Origin: Xenophilus sp. Marseille-Q4582
Lineage (GTDB): Bacteria > Pseudomonadota > Gammaproteobacteria > Burkholderiales > Burkholderiaceae_C
DNA length: 64,000 nt
Assembly (NCBI RefSeq): GCF_916700565.1
Contig: NZ_CAKAKO010000004.1
Location: 496,001 to 560,000 of the forward strand
Reading direction: 5' to 3'
In this document: positions 47,321-59,747 of the stretch, piece by piece
Layout: each line of letters begins with the position of its first letter
Numbering within the stretch: the first letter of the stretch is position 1
Notes under the pieces: generated by a model
Told to the model about the DNA's origin: nothing
The model's database searches: none
Seen by the model: the letters and a program-made list of their open reading frames with translations, nothing else
Program-made: the position numbers and the translations under genes

Positions 47321-48853
47321 TCAGCCCTCGCGGCGCAGGGCCGGGAACAGGATCACGTCGCGGATGCTCGGCGAATCGGTCAGCAGCATCATGAGGCGGT
47401 CGATGCCGATGCCGCAGCCGCCGGTGGGGGGCATGCCGTATTCCAGCGCACGCACGAAGTCGTGGTCGAAGTACATGGCTTCGTCGTCGCCGCTGTCCTT
47501 GGCTTGCACCTGCGCGTTGAAGCGCGCGGCCTGGTCCTCGGCGTCGTTGAGTTCGGAAAAGCCGTTGCCGAACTCGCGGCCCGTGATGTAGAGCTCGAAG
47601 CGCTCGGTGACCTCGGGGCGCTCGTCGTTGGCGCGTGCCAGCGGCGAGATCTCGGTCGGATGCTCCATGATGAAGGTCGGCTGCCACAGCTTCTCTTCCA
47701 CGGTTTCCTCGAAGTACATCACCTGCAGGCTGGCCAGGCTGCGTTGGGCGAGCTTGTCCTTCTCTTCCGACAAGCCCAGCTTGCGCAGCGCGTTGACGAG
47801 CCAGGTGCTGTCGTCCACGCTCGCGCCCGCGTCGGTGTGCCGGAGGATCGCCTCACGGATCGTCAGGCGCTCGAAGGGCTGGGACAGGTCCACCGCCTTG
47901 CCCTGGTAGGTGAGCTGCAGCGAGCCGGCCGTCTTCTGCGCGATGGTGCGGATCAGCGTCTCGGTGAAGTCCATCAGGTCGCGGTAGTTCCACCACGCCG
48001 CGTAGAACTCCATCATCGTGAACTCGGGGTTGTGGCGCACCGAGATGCCTTCGTTGCGGTAGCTGCGGTTGATCTCGAACACGCGCTCGAAGCCGCCCAC
48101 GATCAGCCGCTTGAGGTAGAGCTCGGGCGCGATGCGCAGGAACATCTCCTGGTCCAGCGCGTTGTGGTGGGTGACGAAGGGCTTGGCATTCGCACCGCCC
48201 GGGATGGGGTGCAGCATGGGCGTCTCGACTTCCAGGAAGCCGTGCTCGACCATGAATTCACGGATGCCGCTCACGGCCTTGCTGCGTGCGGCGAAGCGGG
48301 CACGCGCCGATTCATCGGTGATCAGGTCCACATAGCGCTGGCGGTACTTCTGCTCCTGGTCGGCCATGCCGTGGAACTTGTCGGGCAGCGGGCGCAGGCT
48401 CTTGGTCAGCAGGCGCAGCGACGTGACCTTGATCGACAGCTCGCCGGTCTTGGTCTTCATGAGGGTGCCTTCGGCGCCCACGATGTCGCCCAGGTCCCAC
48501 TTCTTGAAGTCGGCATAAAGCTCATCGCCCAGCGCGTCGCGCGTCACGTACAGCTGGATGCGGCCGGTGGCGTCCTGCACGGTGGCGAAGCTGGCCTTGC
48601 CCATCACGCGCTTGAGCATCATGCGGCCGCCCACGCTGGTGGTGACGGGTTGGGCTTCCAGCGCTTCGGCCGCCGTCTCGCCGTGCGCGGCCAGCAGGGC
48701 GGCGGCGCGGTCGGCGGGCTTGAAGTCGTTCGGGAAGGCCACGCCCTTGCCCTCGGCCTGTGCGGCGCGCAGGCCCTTGAGCTTCTCCCGCCGCTCGGCG
48801 ATCAGCTGGTTGTCATCGGTGGCGGGCAGGGCGGAAGCGGTGGTGTCGGACAT
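47321..48853 (-). CDS. lysS: Lysyl-tRNA synthetase, class II
   Basis: 510 residues from the ATG at 48853 ([10 protein letters not shown]). A TTG 18 bases earlier is in frame. The OB-fold anticodon-binding domain (about 65-170) precedes the class II core: motif 1 ending [13 protein letters not shown], motif 2 [21 protein letters not shown] split as [16 protein letters not shown], and motif 3 [12 protein letters not shown]. It charges tRNA-Lys. It is convergent with nagZ. Confidence 0.95.
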   Translation of the reverse strand: MSDTTASALPATDDNQLIAERREKLKGLRAAQAEGKGVAFPNDFKPADRAAALLAAHGETAAEALEAQPVTTSVGGRMMLKRVMGKASFATVQDATGRIQLYVTRDALGDELYADFKKWDLGDIVGAEGTLMKTKTGELSIKVTSLRLLTKSLRPLPDKFHGMADQEQKYRQRYVDLITDESARARFAARSKAVSGIREFMVEHGFLEVETPMLHPIPGGANAKPFVTHHNALDQEMFLRIAPELYLKRLIVGGFERVFEINRSYRNEGISVRHNPEFTMMEFYAAWWNYRDLMDFTETLIRTIAQKTAGSLQLTYQGKAVDLSQPFERLTIREAILRHTDAGASVDDSTWLVNALRKLGLSEEKDKLAQRSLASLQVMYFEETVEEKLWQPTFIMEHPTEISPLARANDERPEVTERFELYITGREFGNGFSELNDAEDQAARFNAQVQAKDSGDDEAMYFDHDFVRALEYGMPPTGGCGIGIDRLMMLLTDSPSIRDVILFPALRREG

Positions 48854-48942
48854 GAGATGAGCCAAAGACAAAAGCCGCGCAGGGAGCGCGGCGATGCCTG
48901 GATTTTAGTGGGCGCGACTGCGGGGCCGGCGCCTGGCCGGTC

Positions 48943-49611
48943 TCAGCCGCTGGCGATGCCGGTGCGCGCGAGCAGGTCGCTGACCAGTTCCAGCCGCACC
49001 AGCGGGCTGTCGAGTTCCAGCAGGCGCTGGCGCAGTTCGGCCTGGACCGGCAGCAGCTCGCACCAGCGGTTGGCGACCCAGGCGCCATCGTCGAAGCGAT
49101 GGGGCAGGCCCACCGGCAGCCGCGGCACGGGAGCACCCGCCGCGGCCTGCTGGTCGTGCCGCGCCTGCAGGGCCTGCACCAGGCGTTCGAGCGCCTGCGC
49201 CGTGTGCTGCAGATCGGGCGGAATGGCCAGCGGCGGCTCGTCGGACAGGGTTTCGACCTGCGCTGTCCACAGGCTGTTTTTCTGCTGGCTGCGGCTGTGG
49301 ATGCGAAAGCGCTGGCTGCCTTCGCATTCGATGAGCAGCAGCCCCGGCTGCGGCTTGTCCAGCCGCGTGATGCGCGCCAGCGTGCCGATGTGGGCAAACT
49401 GCTCGATCTCGGCGCCGGGCAGGCGCACTTCGGCGCCTTGGGTGAGGCTGACCACGCCGAAGGGCTGCCCGGTGCGGTGGCATTCGCCGATCATGGCCAG
49501 ATAGCGCAGCTCGAACACGCGCAGCGACAGCAGGCCCTGCGGAAACAGCGTGGTGCCCAGCGGAAACAGCGGCAGGACGGCGTGGGAGGCGTGGGGGGAT
49601 GGGGCGGTCAT
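48943..49611 (-). CDS. LON substrate-binding domain protein
   Basis: 222 residues consisting of the Lon N-terminal domain only (LPLFPLGTTLFPQGLLSLRV near the start). The ATPase and protease parts of Lon are absent. Such proteins are common in betaproteobacteria and have no proven function. A role in substrate recognition is inferred from the domain. It is separated from lysS by 89 bases and diverges from yggT. Confidence 0.85.
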   Translation of the reverse strand: MTAPSPHASHAVLPLFPLGTTLFPQGLLSLRVFELRYLAMIGECHRTGQPFGVVSLTQGAEVRLPGAEIEQFAHIGTLARITRLDKPQPGLLLIECEGSQRFRIHSRSQQKNSLWTAQVETLSDEPPLAIPPDLQHTAQALERLVQALQARHDQQAAAGAPVPRLPVGLPHRFDDGAWVANRWCELLPVQAELRQRLLELDSPLVRLELVSDLLARTGIASG

Positions 49612-49660
49612 GGCAGGGGTGGCTGGCTATCATCGCACTCCCGTTGCCTGCCCGCCGCCG

Positions 49661-50218
49661 ATGCTCTATCAGATCCCTTCTTTCCTCCTGGATGTGATCA
49701 CCGGACTGCTGGGCGGCGCCTGCCTGCTGCGGCTGTACATGCAGTATCACCGCGTACCCTTCGGCAACCCGGTGGGCCGCTTCCTCTTTGCGCTCACGGA
49801 CTGGATCGTGATGCCGTTGCGCCGCATCGTGCCCGCCGTGCGCCGCTGGGACCTGGCCAGCGCCGTGGCCGCCTGGCTGCTGGTAATGATGAAGTACCTG
49901 CTGCTGATGCTGCTGGTGGGCAGCCTGCGCCCGGCCATCCTGCCACTGCTGTCGCTGTTCGGCCTGCTGCAGCTCACGGTGTCGGGCCTGACGGCGCTGT
50001 TGGTCGTCTATGCGGTGCTGTCCTGGGTGCCCGGCGCCTCGCCGCTGCTCAAGGATCTGATCGACCGCTTGGCCGATCCGCTGGTGCGCCCGCTGCGCCG
50101 CTTCATTCCCCTGGTCGGCGGCGTCGACCTGTCGCCACTGGCCGCCATCGTGCTGCTGCAGGTGGGCGCGATCGTGATCGGCAACCTGCTGACGGGCGTG
50201 TATTCGCTGGGGCGCTGA
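49661..50218 (+). CDS. yggT: YggT-family membrane protein
   Basis: 185 residues with two YGGT repeats, each made of a pair of membrane helices (residues about 8-30 and 65-85, then 95-125 and 155-180). The repeated loops PVGRFLFALTDWIVMPLRR and LIDRLADPLVRPLRRFIP are the diagnostic parts. Members are linked to osmotic tolerance and division-site organisation, but the mechanism is unknown. Confidence 0.9.
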   Translation: MLYQIPSFLLDVITGLLGGACLLRLYMQYHRVPFGNPVGRFLFALTDWIVMPLRRIVPAVRRWDLASAVAAWLLVMMKYLLLMLLVGSLRPAILPLLSLFGLLQLTVSGLTALLVVYAVLSWVPGASPLLKDLIDRLADPLVRPLRRFIPLVGGVDLSPLAAIVLLQVGAIVIGNLLTGVYSLGR

Positions 50219-50244
50219 CAGGCGCCGGCCCGATGCGATGCAAA

Positions 50245-50274
50245 AGAAAGCGGCGCCCGAGGGCGCCGCTTTCT
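50245..50274. terminator. Bidirectional terminator between yggT and accD
   Basis: A perfect 14-bp palindrome, AGAAAGCGGCGCCC and its inverse, around a GA centre, with T-rich outer bases on both strands. It can end yggT and the leftward accD transcript. Confidence 0.8.
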
Positions 50275-50314
50275 GTTCTGGCCTGGTGGATGGCGCGGGG
50301 CGGGGGACGGCCGC

Positions 50315-51187
50315 TCAGCTCACCGCATCGGCGGGCTGGCGCGTCAGCATGGCCAGGATGCTGGCGATGGTCTTGCGCAGCTCGCGGCGGTCGCTGATGA
50401 AGTCGACGGCGCCCTTTTCCTGCAGGAACTCGGCGCGCTGGAAACCTTCTGGCAGTTTCACGCGCACGGTGGACTCGATCACGCGCGGGCCGGCAAAGCC
50501 GATCAGCGCCTTGGGCTCGGCGATCACCACGTCGCCCACGAAGGCGAAGCCGGCCGAGACGCCGCCCATGGTCGGGTCGGTCAGCACGCTGATGTAGGGC
50601 AGGCCCTTCTTGGCCAGGCGCGTGAGCGCGGCATTGGTCTTGGCCATCTGCATCAGCGACAGCAGGCCCTCCTGCATGCGCGCGCCGCCGGTGGCGGTGA
50701 AGCAGATGAAAGGCACCTTCTGCTCGATGGCGGTTTCGACCCCGCGCACGAAGCGCTCGCCGACCACGCTGCCCATGGAGCCGCCCATGAAGTCGAACTC
50801 GAAGCAGGCGGCGACCACGCTGATGCTGTGCACGCAGCCGCCCATCACGACCAGCGCATCGGTCTCGCCCGTGGATTCCAGGGCTTCCTTCAGGCGCTCG
50901 GGGTACTTGCGGCTGTCCTTGAACTTCAGCGCGTCGACCGGCAGCACTTCCTGCCCGATCTCGTAGCGGCCTTCGGCGTCGAGGAAGGCATCGAGCCGCT
51001 CGCGCGCGCCGATGCGGTGGTGGTGGCTGCAGTGCGGGCAGACGTTCTGGTTCTGCTCCAGGTCGGTCTTGTAGAGCACCGTCTCGCAGCTGGGGCACTT
51101 GATCCACAGACCTTCGGGCACCTGGCGGCGGTCCGTCGGATTGGTCTGGGCGATCTTGGGAGGGAGCAGTTTTTCGAGCCAGCTCAT
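50315..51187 (-). CDS. accD: Acetyl-CoA carboxylase carboxyltransferase subunit beta
   Basis: 290 residues. The N-terminal zinc ribbon has cysteines in [10 protein letters not shown] and [11 protein letters not shown]. The crotonase-like core has [28 protein letters not shown] and GFAGPRVIE. With AccA it moves carboxyl from biotin to acetyl-CoA, the entry to the fatty-acid pathway coded at 27-34 kb. It lies downstream of trpA after a 147-base gap. Confidence 0.95.
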   Translation of the reverse strand: MSWLEKLLPPKIAQTNPTDRRQVPEGLWIKCPSCETVLYKTDLEQNQNVCPHCSHHHRIGARERLDAFLDAEGRYEIGQEVLPVDALKFKDSRKYPERLKEALESTGETDALVVMGGCVHSISVVAACFEFDFMGGSMGSVVGERFVRGVETAIEQKVPFICFTATGGARMQEGLLSLMQMAKTNAALTRLAKKGLPYISVLTDPTMGGVSAGFAFVGDVVIAEPKALIGFAGPRVIESTVRVKLPEGFQRAEFLQEKGAVDFISDRRELRKTIASILAMLTRQPADAVS

Positions 51188-51334
51188 GGATGCGTTGCCT
51201 TGGGTGGGGAAGCGGGCAGGCCGGCCGGGCCGGCTGCCTGCCGAGCGCGCGGCGGGCCGGAGCCGCCGCGCGGGCAGAGGGGCGATTATCCGCCAGCCGG
51301 CGACCGGCGAGCCGCCGCGCCCCTGGGCGCCGGT

Positions 51335-52149
51335 TCAGCGGGGCAGGGCGTCGAGCGCGCGGCGGATGCCGCCGAGGAACTCCGCCGCCGCCGGCACCAC
51401 GGCTTCGCGCGGCACGCCCTCGATCAGCTGGATCAGCCGCGTGCCGATCACCACCGCATCGGCCGACGCGCCCACGGCCTGGGCCGAAGCCGCATCGCGG
51501 ATGCCGAAGCCCACGCCCACCGGCACGCTCACGTGGCTGCGGATGCGCGGGATCATGCGGCTCACTGCCTCGGTGTCCAGGTGCCCTGCGCCGGTCACGC
51601 CCTTGAGCGAGACGTAGTAGACATAGCCGCTGGCGATGCGCGCGACCTGCGCCATGCGCGCGTCGGTGCTGGTGGGCGCGAGCAGGAAGATCAGGTCCAT
51701 GCCGTGCGCGCGCAGCGCGGCGGCGAAGTCCTCGCATTCCTCGGGCGGGTAATCCACAATCAGCACGCCGTCCACGCCCGCGCTGGCCGCATCACGCACG
51801 AAGGCGCCGGCGCCGTGCTTCTGGTCGTAGCGTTCCACCGGGTTGGCATAGCCCATCAGCACCACGGGCGTGCGATCGTCCTGCTGGCGGAAGGCGGCGA
51901 CCATGGCCAGCACCTGTGTCATGCCGACGCCCTGCGCGAGCGCGGCTTCACCGGCCTTCTGGATCACCGGGCCGTCGGCCATGGGGTCGGAGAAGGGCAC
52001 GCCGAGTTCGATCACGTCGGCGCCGGCGGCGGCCATGCCGTGCATCAGCGCGGGTGTGATGTCGGCGAAGGGGAAGCCGGCGGTGACGTAGGGGATCAGG
52101 GCCTTGCGGCCTTCGGCCTTGAGCCGTTCGAAGGTGGTGGCGATGCGGG

Positions 52150-52153
<4 letters not shown>
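51335..52153 (-). CDS. trpA: Tryptophan synthase alpha subunit
   Basis: 272 residues. The catalytic Glu49 is in [12 protein letters not shown] and the Asp pair lies nearby (D56, D61). [10 protein letters not shown] and [10 protein letters not shown] are the phosphate-binding loops. It cleaves indole-3-glycerol phosphate and channels indole to TrpB. The ATG overlaps the trpB stop (ATGA), which couples equal synthesis. Confidence 0.95.
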
Positions 52154-53430
<1,277 letters not shown>

Positions 53431-53554
53431 GCGTTCTCCGGGGATCGCGGGCGGCGCGCCGGGGCGCGGGTCCGCAAAGGGCGGGAGCCGCGAATCAATC
53501 GGGTCAGGTGCAGGAGCCGGGTGGCCGCCGCCGGCCGCAGTCAGGGCCGGGGAT

Positions 53555-54268
53555 TCAGGCCGGGTTGTCGGCTGCACGCACCGCCGCGATGAATTCGCGG
53601 ATCTTGCCGGCGTCCTTGATGCCCTTGGAGGCCTCGACGCCGGAGCTCACGTCAACGGACAGCGACTTCGCGCCAGCCCGCAACGTGCGCAGCGCACGCA
53701 GGCCATCGCCCACACTTGCAGGTGTGAGTCCACCACTCAAGACGAGGTGAGCGTCGACGGCGCGTGGAAGGAGTGACCAATCGAATGCCTTGCCGCCGCC
53801 GCCATAGCCGTCGACCTGGGCGTCGAGCAGGATGGCGTGGGCGCGAGAGAACAGTGCCGCGTAGTGTACGAGGTCGAAGCCGGCCCCGGCCTCGCCCAGG
53901 GGAATGCGGGCCGCCCGCATGAAGCGGTGCCGGCCTTCGCCGCTGGCGCGCCAGCATTGCTCGGGCGTCTCGTCGCCATGGAACTGGGCCAGTGCGCCCG
54001 GCACTGCGGCCAGGGCCTGCTGCACGGCCTCGGGCGCCTCGTTCACGAACAGCAGCACGGGCGTCACGAAAGGCGGCAGACGCCGGGCGAGTTCGGCGGC
54101 GCGCGCAGGGGTCACGGCGCGCGGGCTCCGGGCGTAGAGCACGAAGCCCAGTGCGTCCGCGCCGGCGGCCACTGCCGCGTCCACGTCCTGCTCGCGCGTC
54201 AGGCCGCAGATCTTGACGCGCGTGCGTGCGGCGTGCGCCTCGGCGGCGGTGGGGCGCTTGTCCTTCAT
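53555..54268 (-). CDS. trpF: Phosphoribosylanthranilate isomerase
   Basis: 237 residues, slightly longer than usual owing to a basic N-terminal extension. The catalytic Cys is in [11 protein letters not shown] and the general acid Asp in [20 protein letters not shown] and DVSSGVE close the barrel. The ATG overlaps the truA stop (ATGA). It performs the isomerase step of tryptophan synthesis, upstream of trpB and trpA. Confidence 0.94.
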   Translation of the reverse strand: MKDKRPTAAEAHAARTRVKICGLTREQDVDAAVAAGADALGFVLYARSPRAVTPARAAELARRLPPFVTPVLLFVNEAPEAVQQALAAVPGALAQFHGDETPEQCWRASGEGRHRFMRAARIPLGEAGAGFDLVHYAALFSRAHAILLDAQVDGYGGGGKAFDWSLLPRAVDAHLVLSGGLTPASVGDGLRALRTLRAGAKSLSVDVSSGVEASKGIKDAGKIREFIAAVRAADNPA

Positions 54269-55080
54269 GGCGGTCCATCATACGAAGCACCGCCCGCACC
54301 CAGCGTCACTTCGGCCGGAAGACCCCAATGCGGCTCGTAGAGCGGGCCCAGGAAGTACAGGCCGTCGGCCGAGAAGGTGGGTGCCGCGCGCTCGCGGCTG
54401 CGCGCGTCGCGCACCTCGCGCACCCAGTCGGGCGGCGCGTGGCCCTGGCCCACGCGCACCAGGCAGCCCATGAGGTTGCGGATCATGTGGTGCAGGAAGG
54501 CGTCGGCCTCGAACTCGAAATGCCAGCGGCAGCGCGGGCCGTCGCCGACGCGCGTGATCGTGATGCGGCGCAGGTCCTTGATGGGCGAGCGCGCCTGGCA
54601 GGCGGACGCGCGGAAGGAACTGAAGTCATGCGTGCCCAGCAGATGCCGGGTGGCGGCCCGCATGGCGTCGCCGTCCAGTTCGTGCATGGACCAGCCGACG
54701 CGGCCGCTGTCCAGGCTGGGCCGCACGGGCGACTGCGCCAGCACGTAGAGGTAGCGGCGCGCGCGGGCGCTGGCGCGGCAGTGGAACGCGGGCGGCACCT
54801 CCTGCGCCCATTGCACGGCGATGTCGTCGGGCAGGAAGCGGTTGGGGCCACGCACCCACGAAAAGGGGGCGCGGGCGATGTCGGTGTCGAAATGCACCAC
54901 CTGCATCCAGCCATGGACACCCGCATCGGTGCGACCGGCGCACAAGGTGCCGATGCGCGGCTGCGCCGTGAACTGGCCCAGGGCCCGCTCCAGTTTGTCC
55001 TGCACCGTGCGGCCCGAGGGCTGGCTCTGCCAGCCGTCGTAGGCCTGGCCGTTGTAGCGAACGCCCAGGGCTATGCGCAT
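54265..55080 (-). CDS. truA: tRNA pseudouridine(38-40) synthase TruA
   Basis: 271 residues. The catalytic Asp52 is in CAGRTDAGVHG. RARRYLYVL, FLHHMIRNLMGCLV and the ending FLGPLYEP are conserved. It modifies the anticodon stem-loop of many tRNAs. It starts just after the fimV terminator and overlaps trpF, so truA-trpF-trpB-trpA appear to be one unit. Confidence 0.95.
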   Translation of the reverse strand: MRIALGVRYNGQAYDGWQSQPSGRTVQDKLERALGQFTAQPRIGTLCAGRTDAGVHGWMQVVHFDTDIARAPFSWVRGPNRFLPDDIAVQWAQEVPPAFHCRASARARRYLYVLAQSPVRPSLDSGRVGWSMHELDGDAMRAATRHLLGTHDFSSFRASACQARSPIKDLRRITITRVGDGPRCRWHFEFEADAFLHHMIRNLMGCLVRVGQGHAPPDWVREVRDARSRERAAPTFSADGLYFLGPLYEPHWGLPAEVTLGAGGASYDGPP

Positions 55081-55123
55081 GGGCGGGGCTCCGGGAAGAA
55101 ATCGATCAAGAAAGAGTCCCCAA

Positions 55124-55149
55124 CGAAAAAAGGCGGCCCGCAGGCCGCC
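55124..55149 (-). terminator. Intrinsic terminator after fimV
   Basis: On the minus strand GGCGGCC-TGCG-GGCCGCC (55132-55149) is followed by TTTTTTCGTT. It separates fimV from truA. Confidence 0.85.
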
Positions 55150-55177
55150 CCGAGTGTGGCATGCGCCCGCGGCGGGC

Positions 55178-58067
55178 TCAGCGCAGTTCGCCCAGCAACT
55201 GCTGCGCCTGCGTGCGCAATTCGCCGCTGCTCTCGCTCACCACTTCTTCCAGCAGCGAGCGCGCGCCCTCGGCATCGCCCAAGGCATGCAGTTCGCGCGC
55301 CAGCGACAGCTTGATCGCATGCGGGCTTTCACCGCCCGCCGGCCCATCCAGCGCGGCGTCGCGCGTGGCTTCCAGCGGGTTCGGCCGTGTGTCGCCGCCT
55401 TCGCGCAGGCCCGACATGGCGGTCATGTCGAACTCGATGAAGCCCGAATCGCCCGGCAGGCCCGCGTGCAGCGTGGCTGGGTGCGTGCGGTCGGTGTCGC
55501 GGGGCGCATCCAGGCTGTCCAGGCGCGACAGGGCATGGAGTTCGCCCGGCGCTGTCTCGAAGTCGTTGTCCAGCGGGTCGTGGTCCAGCAGCGGCGAGCG
55601 CGCGGTCGGCGCATAGGACGCGGCGGGCGGCGTGGCGCGCGGCGCCTCGTAGGCGGGCGGTGGCACAGCCGCCGGCGGCTCCATGGCCGGGGCGCTGAAG
55701 GCCGGTGCCGGGGCAGGCGGCGATGTGGGCGCGGGTGCCGGCGCGGCGCTCAGCGGGGCCGGCTTGCTCAGGTCCAGGTCGAAATCCAGCGGCGCCACCG
55801 AGGGCACGAAGGGCTGGGGCGGCTCGGCGGGAGGCGGGGGCGCCGCCAGGGCGGCCGCCGTCGTCGCGGTCGCCGCAGCGGCGCCGGCGGCCGCCAGCGG
55901 CACCGTCTTCTCGGTGTCCAGCACCGCAGCGCTGCCCTGGTACAGCGGGTTGCCCGGGTCCAGTTCGCGGCCCATGTCGATGACACGGCTCCAGTCGGCG
56001 CCGCTGCCGCCGGTCAGCTTGCGCACGTCATTGGCCAGCATTTCGAAGGCCCGCAGGTCGCGCCGCTTGGCATGGATTTCCAGCAGCTTGAGGTGGATGG
56101 CCGTGCGCTCGGGCGTGGTGCGCAGCGCCTCGCGCAGGATTTCCTCGGCCTGCAGGTCGCGGCCGTAGGCCAGGTACACGTCGGCTTCGGCGACCGGATC
56201 CACGTCGCCGGCGTCCAACTGGCTGGGTGAGTACGACAGCGAGGAGGCAACCGAGCTGTTGCGGCTGCTGTTCGTGTCCACCGATTCGCCACCCGTGGCG
56301 CCGAAGAAGGAGTCCTTGGGCAGCTTGCTTTCGGGGAACACGCTGTCGACCACGTCGGCCTTCTTGCGGCCGCGCAGGCGATAGGCGAGAAAGCCCAGCA
56401 GCAGCAGCGCGATGGCGCCGCCGGCCGGGATGAGGGGGTTCTCGAGCAACTGGTCGAGCAGGCTGGGTTGCGGTGGCGGCGGGGCGGTGCCGGGCGCGGG
56501 CGCGGCGCGGGGGCCGGCGCAGCTGCCGCTGCAGGCGCGGTCGTGCCGTCCGCCGCAGTCACTGCAGGCGCGGAAGCGGGGGCGGGCGAGGGGCCGGCGC
56601 ATCGGCGTTGGCGGTCGGAGCGGCCGTGGGCGCAGCCGGGGCAGCGACGGGCGGGGCCGCCTGGATCGTCGGTCCCGGCACGGCGGCTGCCGGCGCGGCG
56701 GCGGGGCCGGCGGGCGCAGCAGCGCCTGCGGCTGGCGCGGGGGCCGCGGCAGCGGGCGCCGGTGCGGGTGCCACAGTGGGCGCCGGCGTGGCCGCGGTGG
56801 CCGCGGTGGCCGCAGGGGCGGCGGATGCGGCCGCGCCGCGCGCTGCGGCCGGTGCCGACGCGGCGGGTGCGGCTGCCGGCGCCGCGGACGCGCTGGCGCC
56901 CTGGATGCGGTTCAGTTCGTCGATGTTGCGCTGCAGCTCACCCACGCGCGCCGAGGATTCCTCCGCCTGGCGGGTCTGGGCGATGCGCTCTTCCGCGCGG
57001 GCCGCAGCGCCACCCTGGGCGATGGTCAGGCGGTCCGGCGAAGCGGCGTTGGCGTTGCGCTCCTGCACATTGGCCTGCAGGCGGCCCGAGGCCTGGCGGT
57101 CGGCCGCGGCGACCTGCGAAGTCGGGGCGTTCTCGGCCAGGCGCCGGCGGTACTGGGAGAAGTCGCGGCTCTGGGCGACCACCGTGCGGCGCGCCTCGGC
57201 GGCCGGGGTGGCCGCCGCTTCGCTCGCGCTGGGCATCTGCAGCACGGCACCCGCCCTCATGCGGTTGACGTTGCCGCCGATGAAGGCGTCCGGATTGGCG
57301 CGCAGCAGCGCCACCAGCATCTGGTCCAGCGACACGTCGGCGGGCTTGTGGGCCGCGGCGATGCGGCCTGCGGTGTCCCCGCGCTGGACCGTGATCTGCT
57401 GGCCGCCCCCGCCCGCACTTTCGGTGCGCACCGGCGCCGCGGCGGGGGCCGTGGCCTGCGGGAGCGGCGCGCGTGGCGCAGGCGCGGCGCTCACGGCGGG
57501 CGGCGCGGCGGTCACGCGCGGCTGCGGGTTGACGATCTGCGGCGCGGTGGGCGCCACCGGCGCGGCCGCCTGGCGGGTGCTGCTCGGAGGGTCGAGCAGC
57601 AAGGTGTAATCGCGCACGATCCGCCCGCTGGCCCAATTGGCCTCCAGCAGCAGATCGACGAAAGGCTCGCTCATCGGCCGCGTGCCGGCCAGCCGGACCA
57701 CGTAGCGGCCGTCGGCGCGCCGCTGCAAGGTGGTCTGCACATGGGCCAGGGCGTCGTTGTAGCTCACGCCGGCCGCCTGGAAGGCGGCGCGCGGCGCCAG
57801 GTTGATCCGCAGGCCTTCCGCCTCTCCCGGGCCGATCTCGCTGACCTCGACTTCGGCCCGCAGCGGCTCGCCAAGCGCCGACTGCACGTTCAGGCGGCCC
57901 AGCGTCAGCGCATCGGCGTCCGTCGCGGCAAAACCCAGGGCCAGGGCGGCCGCCACGCTGAGTGCGGAAAGGGGGCTCAGGAGGGACGAGCCCGGCTGCG
58001 GCACGGCACGGGGCGAAAGACGACGGCCAGCCTTCGGGCGGCTCGCGAACGGCGGTGTTCTGGTCAT
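55178..58067 (-). pseudogene. fimV: FimV-like peptidoglycan-binding assembly protein, frame broken twice
   Basis: The N-terminal frame runs from the ATG at 58067 to a stop at 56559-56561 (signal region, FimV N-terminal domain with LGRLNVQSALGEPL, LysM near 57400-57240, coiled coil). The C-terminal frame holds a membrane helix (AIALLLLGFLAYRLRGRKK), tetratricopeptide-like helices and the conserved FimV end (KLSLARELHALGDAEGARSL). They are in different frames. An intermediate Ala/Pro-rich piece is in the third frame. Adding one C in the run at 56590-56593 and one near 56504-56505 would give a continuous 963-residue protein. This could be true decay or a sequencing error in C-runs. FimV supports polar pili and motility. 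Confidence 0.8.
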
Positions 58068-58231
58068 GCTGGAAGGGGCACGGCGCCCGGAAATGTAAGA
58101 GGACGTTAACACCATCTTGCCAGAAATAACAAGGCAAGCGGCGTTTTGTCCCAGTGCGTGCCAACTTCGGCAGGGTTCGGTCGTTGCTGCATCGCAACGA
58201 CCGCGCCTCCTGCACGGTGCTTCAAGCGGGA

Positions 58232-59362
58232 TCAGTCCGCCAAAAGGATGCGCAGCATCCGGCGCAGCGGCTCGGCTGCGCCCCACAGCAACTGGTCGCC
58301 GATGGTAAACGCGCCCAGGTATTCGGGGCCCATCGCCAGCTTGCGGATGCGGCCGACCGGGATGGTCATGGTGCCGGTCACGGCCACGGGCGTCAGGTCG
58401 GCCAGCGTGGCCTCGCGCGTGTTCGGCACCACCTTCACCCATTCGTTGTCGGCGGCGATCAGGGCTTCGATGTCGGCCACGGGCACATCCTTCTTCAGCT
58501 TGAAGGTCAGCGCCTGGCTGTGGCAGCGCATGGCGCCCACGCGCACGCAGAAGCCGTCCACCGGCACCGCAGGGGAGCCGAAGCTTTCGCCCTGGCCCAG
58601 GATCTTGTTGGTCTCGGCCATGCCCTTCCACTCTTCCTTGGACATGCCGTTGCCCAGGTCCTTGTCGATCCAGGGAATCAGCGAGCCGCCCAGCGGCACG
58701 CCGAAGTTGGCCGTTTCGGTGCCCGACAGGCTGCGCTGCTTCTCGATGACCTTGCGGTCGATCTCGAGGATGGCGCTCTTGGGATCGTCAAGCAGGGCGC
58801 GCACTTCGGCGTTCAGCGTGCCGTACTGCGTCAGCAGCTCGCGCATGTGCTGGGCGCCGCCGCCGCTGGCGGCCTGGTAGGTCTGGGTGCTCATCCACTC
58901 GACCAGGCCGGCCTTGTAGAGCGCGCCCACGCCCATCAGCATGCAGCTCACGGTGCAATTGCCGCCGATCCAGTTGCGCCCGCCCTTGGCCAGCGCGTCC
59001 TTGATCACGGGCATGTTGACCGGATCGAGCACGATGACGGCGTCGTCCTTCATGCGCAGCGAAGAGGCGGCGTCGATCCAATGGCCCTTCCAGCCCGCGG
59101 CGCGCAGCTTGGGGAACACCTCGTTGGTGTAGTCGCCGCCCTGGGCCGTGATGATGATCTCGCAGCGCTGGAGCTGCGCGATGTCGAACGCATCCTGCAG
59201 CGTGGTCTCGTTCTTCGCCTGGGCCGGGGCCTTGCCGCCGGCGTTGGAGGTGGAGAAGAACAGCGGCTCGATGAGGTCGAAATCCTTCTCGGCCGCCATG
59301 CGGTCCATGAGGACGGAGCCGACCATGCCGCGCCAGCCGACCAGACCTACCAACTTGCTCAT
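58232..59362 (-). CDS. asd: Aspartate-semialdehyde dehydrogenase
   Basis: 376 residues of the Gram-negative long form. The NADP-binding [13 protein letters not shown] is at the start, the catalytic C136 is in [12 protein letters not shown], and the substrate Arg/His region is [13 protein letters not shown]. It makes aspartate semialdehyde for Lys, Met, Thr and diaminopimelate. It lies before fimV as in other Burkholderiales, but two plus-strand genes separate it from leuB. Confidence 0.95.
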   Translation of the reverse strand: MSKLVGLVGWRGMVGSVLMDRMAAEKDFDLIEPLFFSTSNAGGKAPAQAKNETTLQDAFDIAQLQRCEIIITAQGGDYTNEVFPKLRAAGWKGHWIDAASSLRMKDDAVIVLDPVNMPVIKDALAKGGRNWIGGNCTVSCMLMGVGALYKAGLVEWMSTQTYQAASGGGAQHMRELLTQYGTLNAEVRALLDDPKSAILEIDRKVIEKQRSLSGTETANFGVPLGGSLIPWIDKDLGNGMSKEEWKGMAETNKILGQGESFGSPAVPVDGFCVRVGAMRCHSQALTFKLKKDVPVADIEALIAADNEWVKVVPNTREATLADLTPVAVTGTMTIPVGRIRKLAMGPEYLGAFTIGDQLLWGAAEPLRRMLRILLAD

Positions 59363-59747
59363 TTCAATGCCCTTTCAGTGTCTACCAGTCAAAAAATGGA
59401 GAGACCGCGCCGAAGGGGCTGCCCGCCTGGCTCGTCCGAGGGCCAGGGGGAGGCACGCGCGACGAACCAGGCTGGGTCAGCCCTTAATGATCGTCGTGGT
59501 TTTGGTGATGGATGCGCGCGCGGCTGCACCGGCCGAAGCGGTTGCAGGCGTGTTCAGGGTGAACGAGCGGGCGGCAAACATGGGCTGCAATTGTAGCGCC
59601 AGGAATTGGAGCGCGGGTGCGGCCTCGCGTTGCAGCTGGGCCATCGGCAGATTGAGGCGGCGATGTACGGTGATGTGTGGGCCCTGGGCGGCTGCGGCGC
59701 TGCGGGACAATCGCCGCCATGCCCGCCACCCCACCCGAGGTCGATTC
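59363..59747. other. Intergenic region upstream of asd and of the YafY-type gene
   Basis: The 385 bp hold no gene I can support. Just before the regulator a very short frame, MPATPPEVDS (59719-59751), ends in a TGA that overlaps the regulator's TTG start. GACAAT (59706-59711) could serve as a -10 element for it. Confidence 0.5.

Noticed and set aside
53431-53577. An N-terminal extension of TrpB by 49 residues
   Set aside because: It overlaps the trpF end, is Pro/Ala-rich, is absent from known TrpB, and the ATG at 53430 has an ideal ribosome site.
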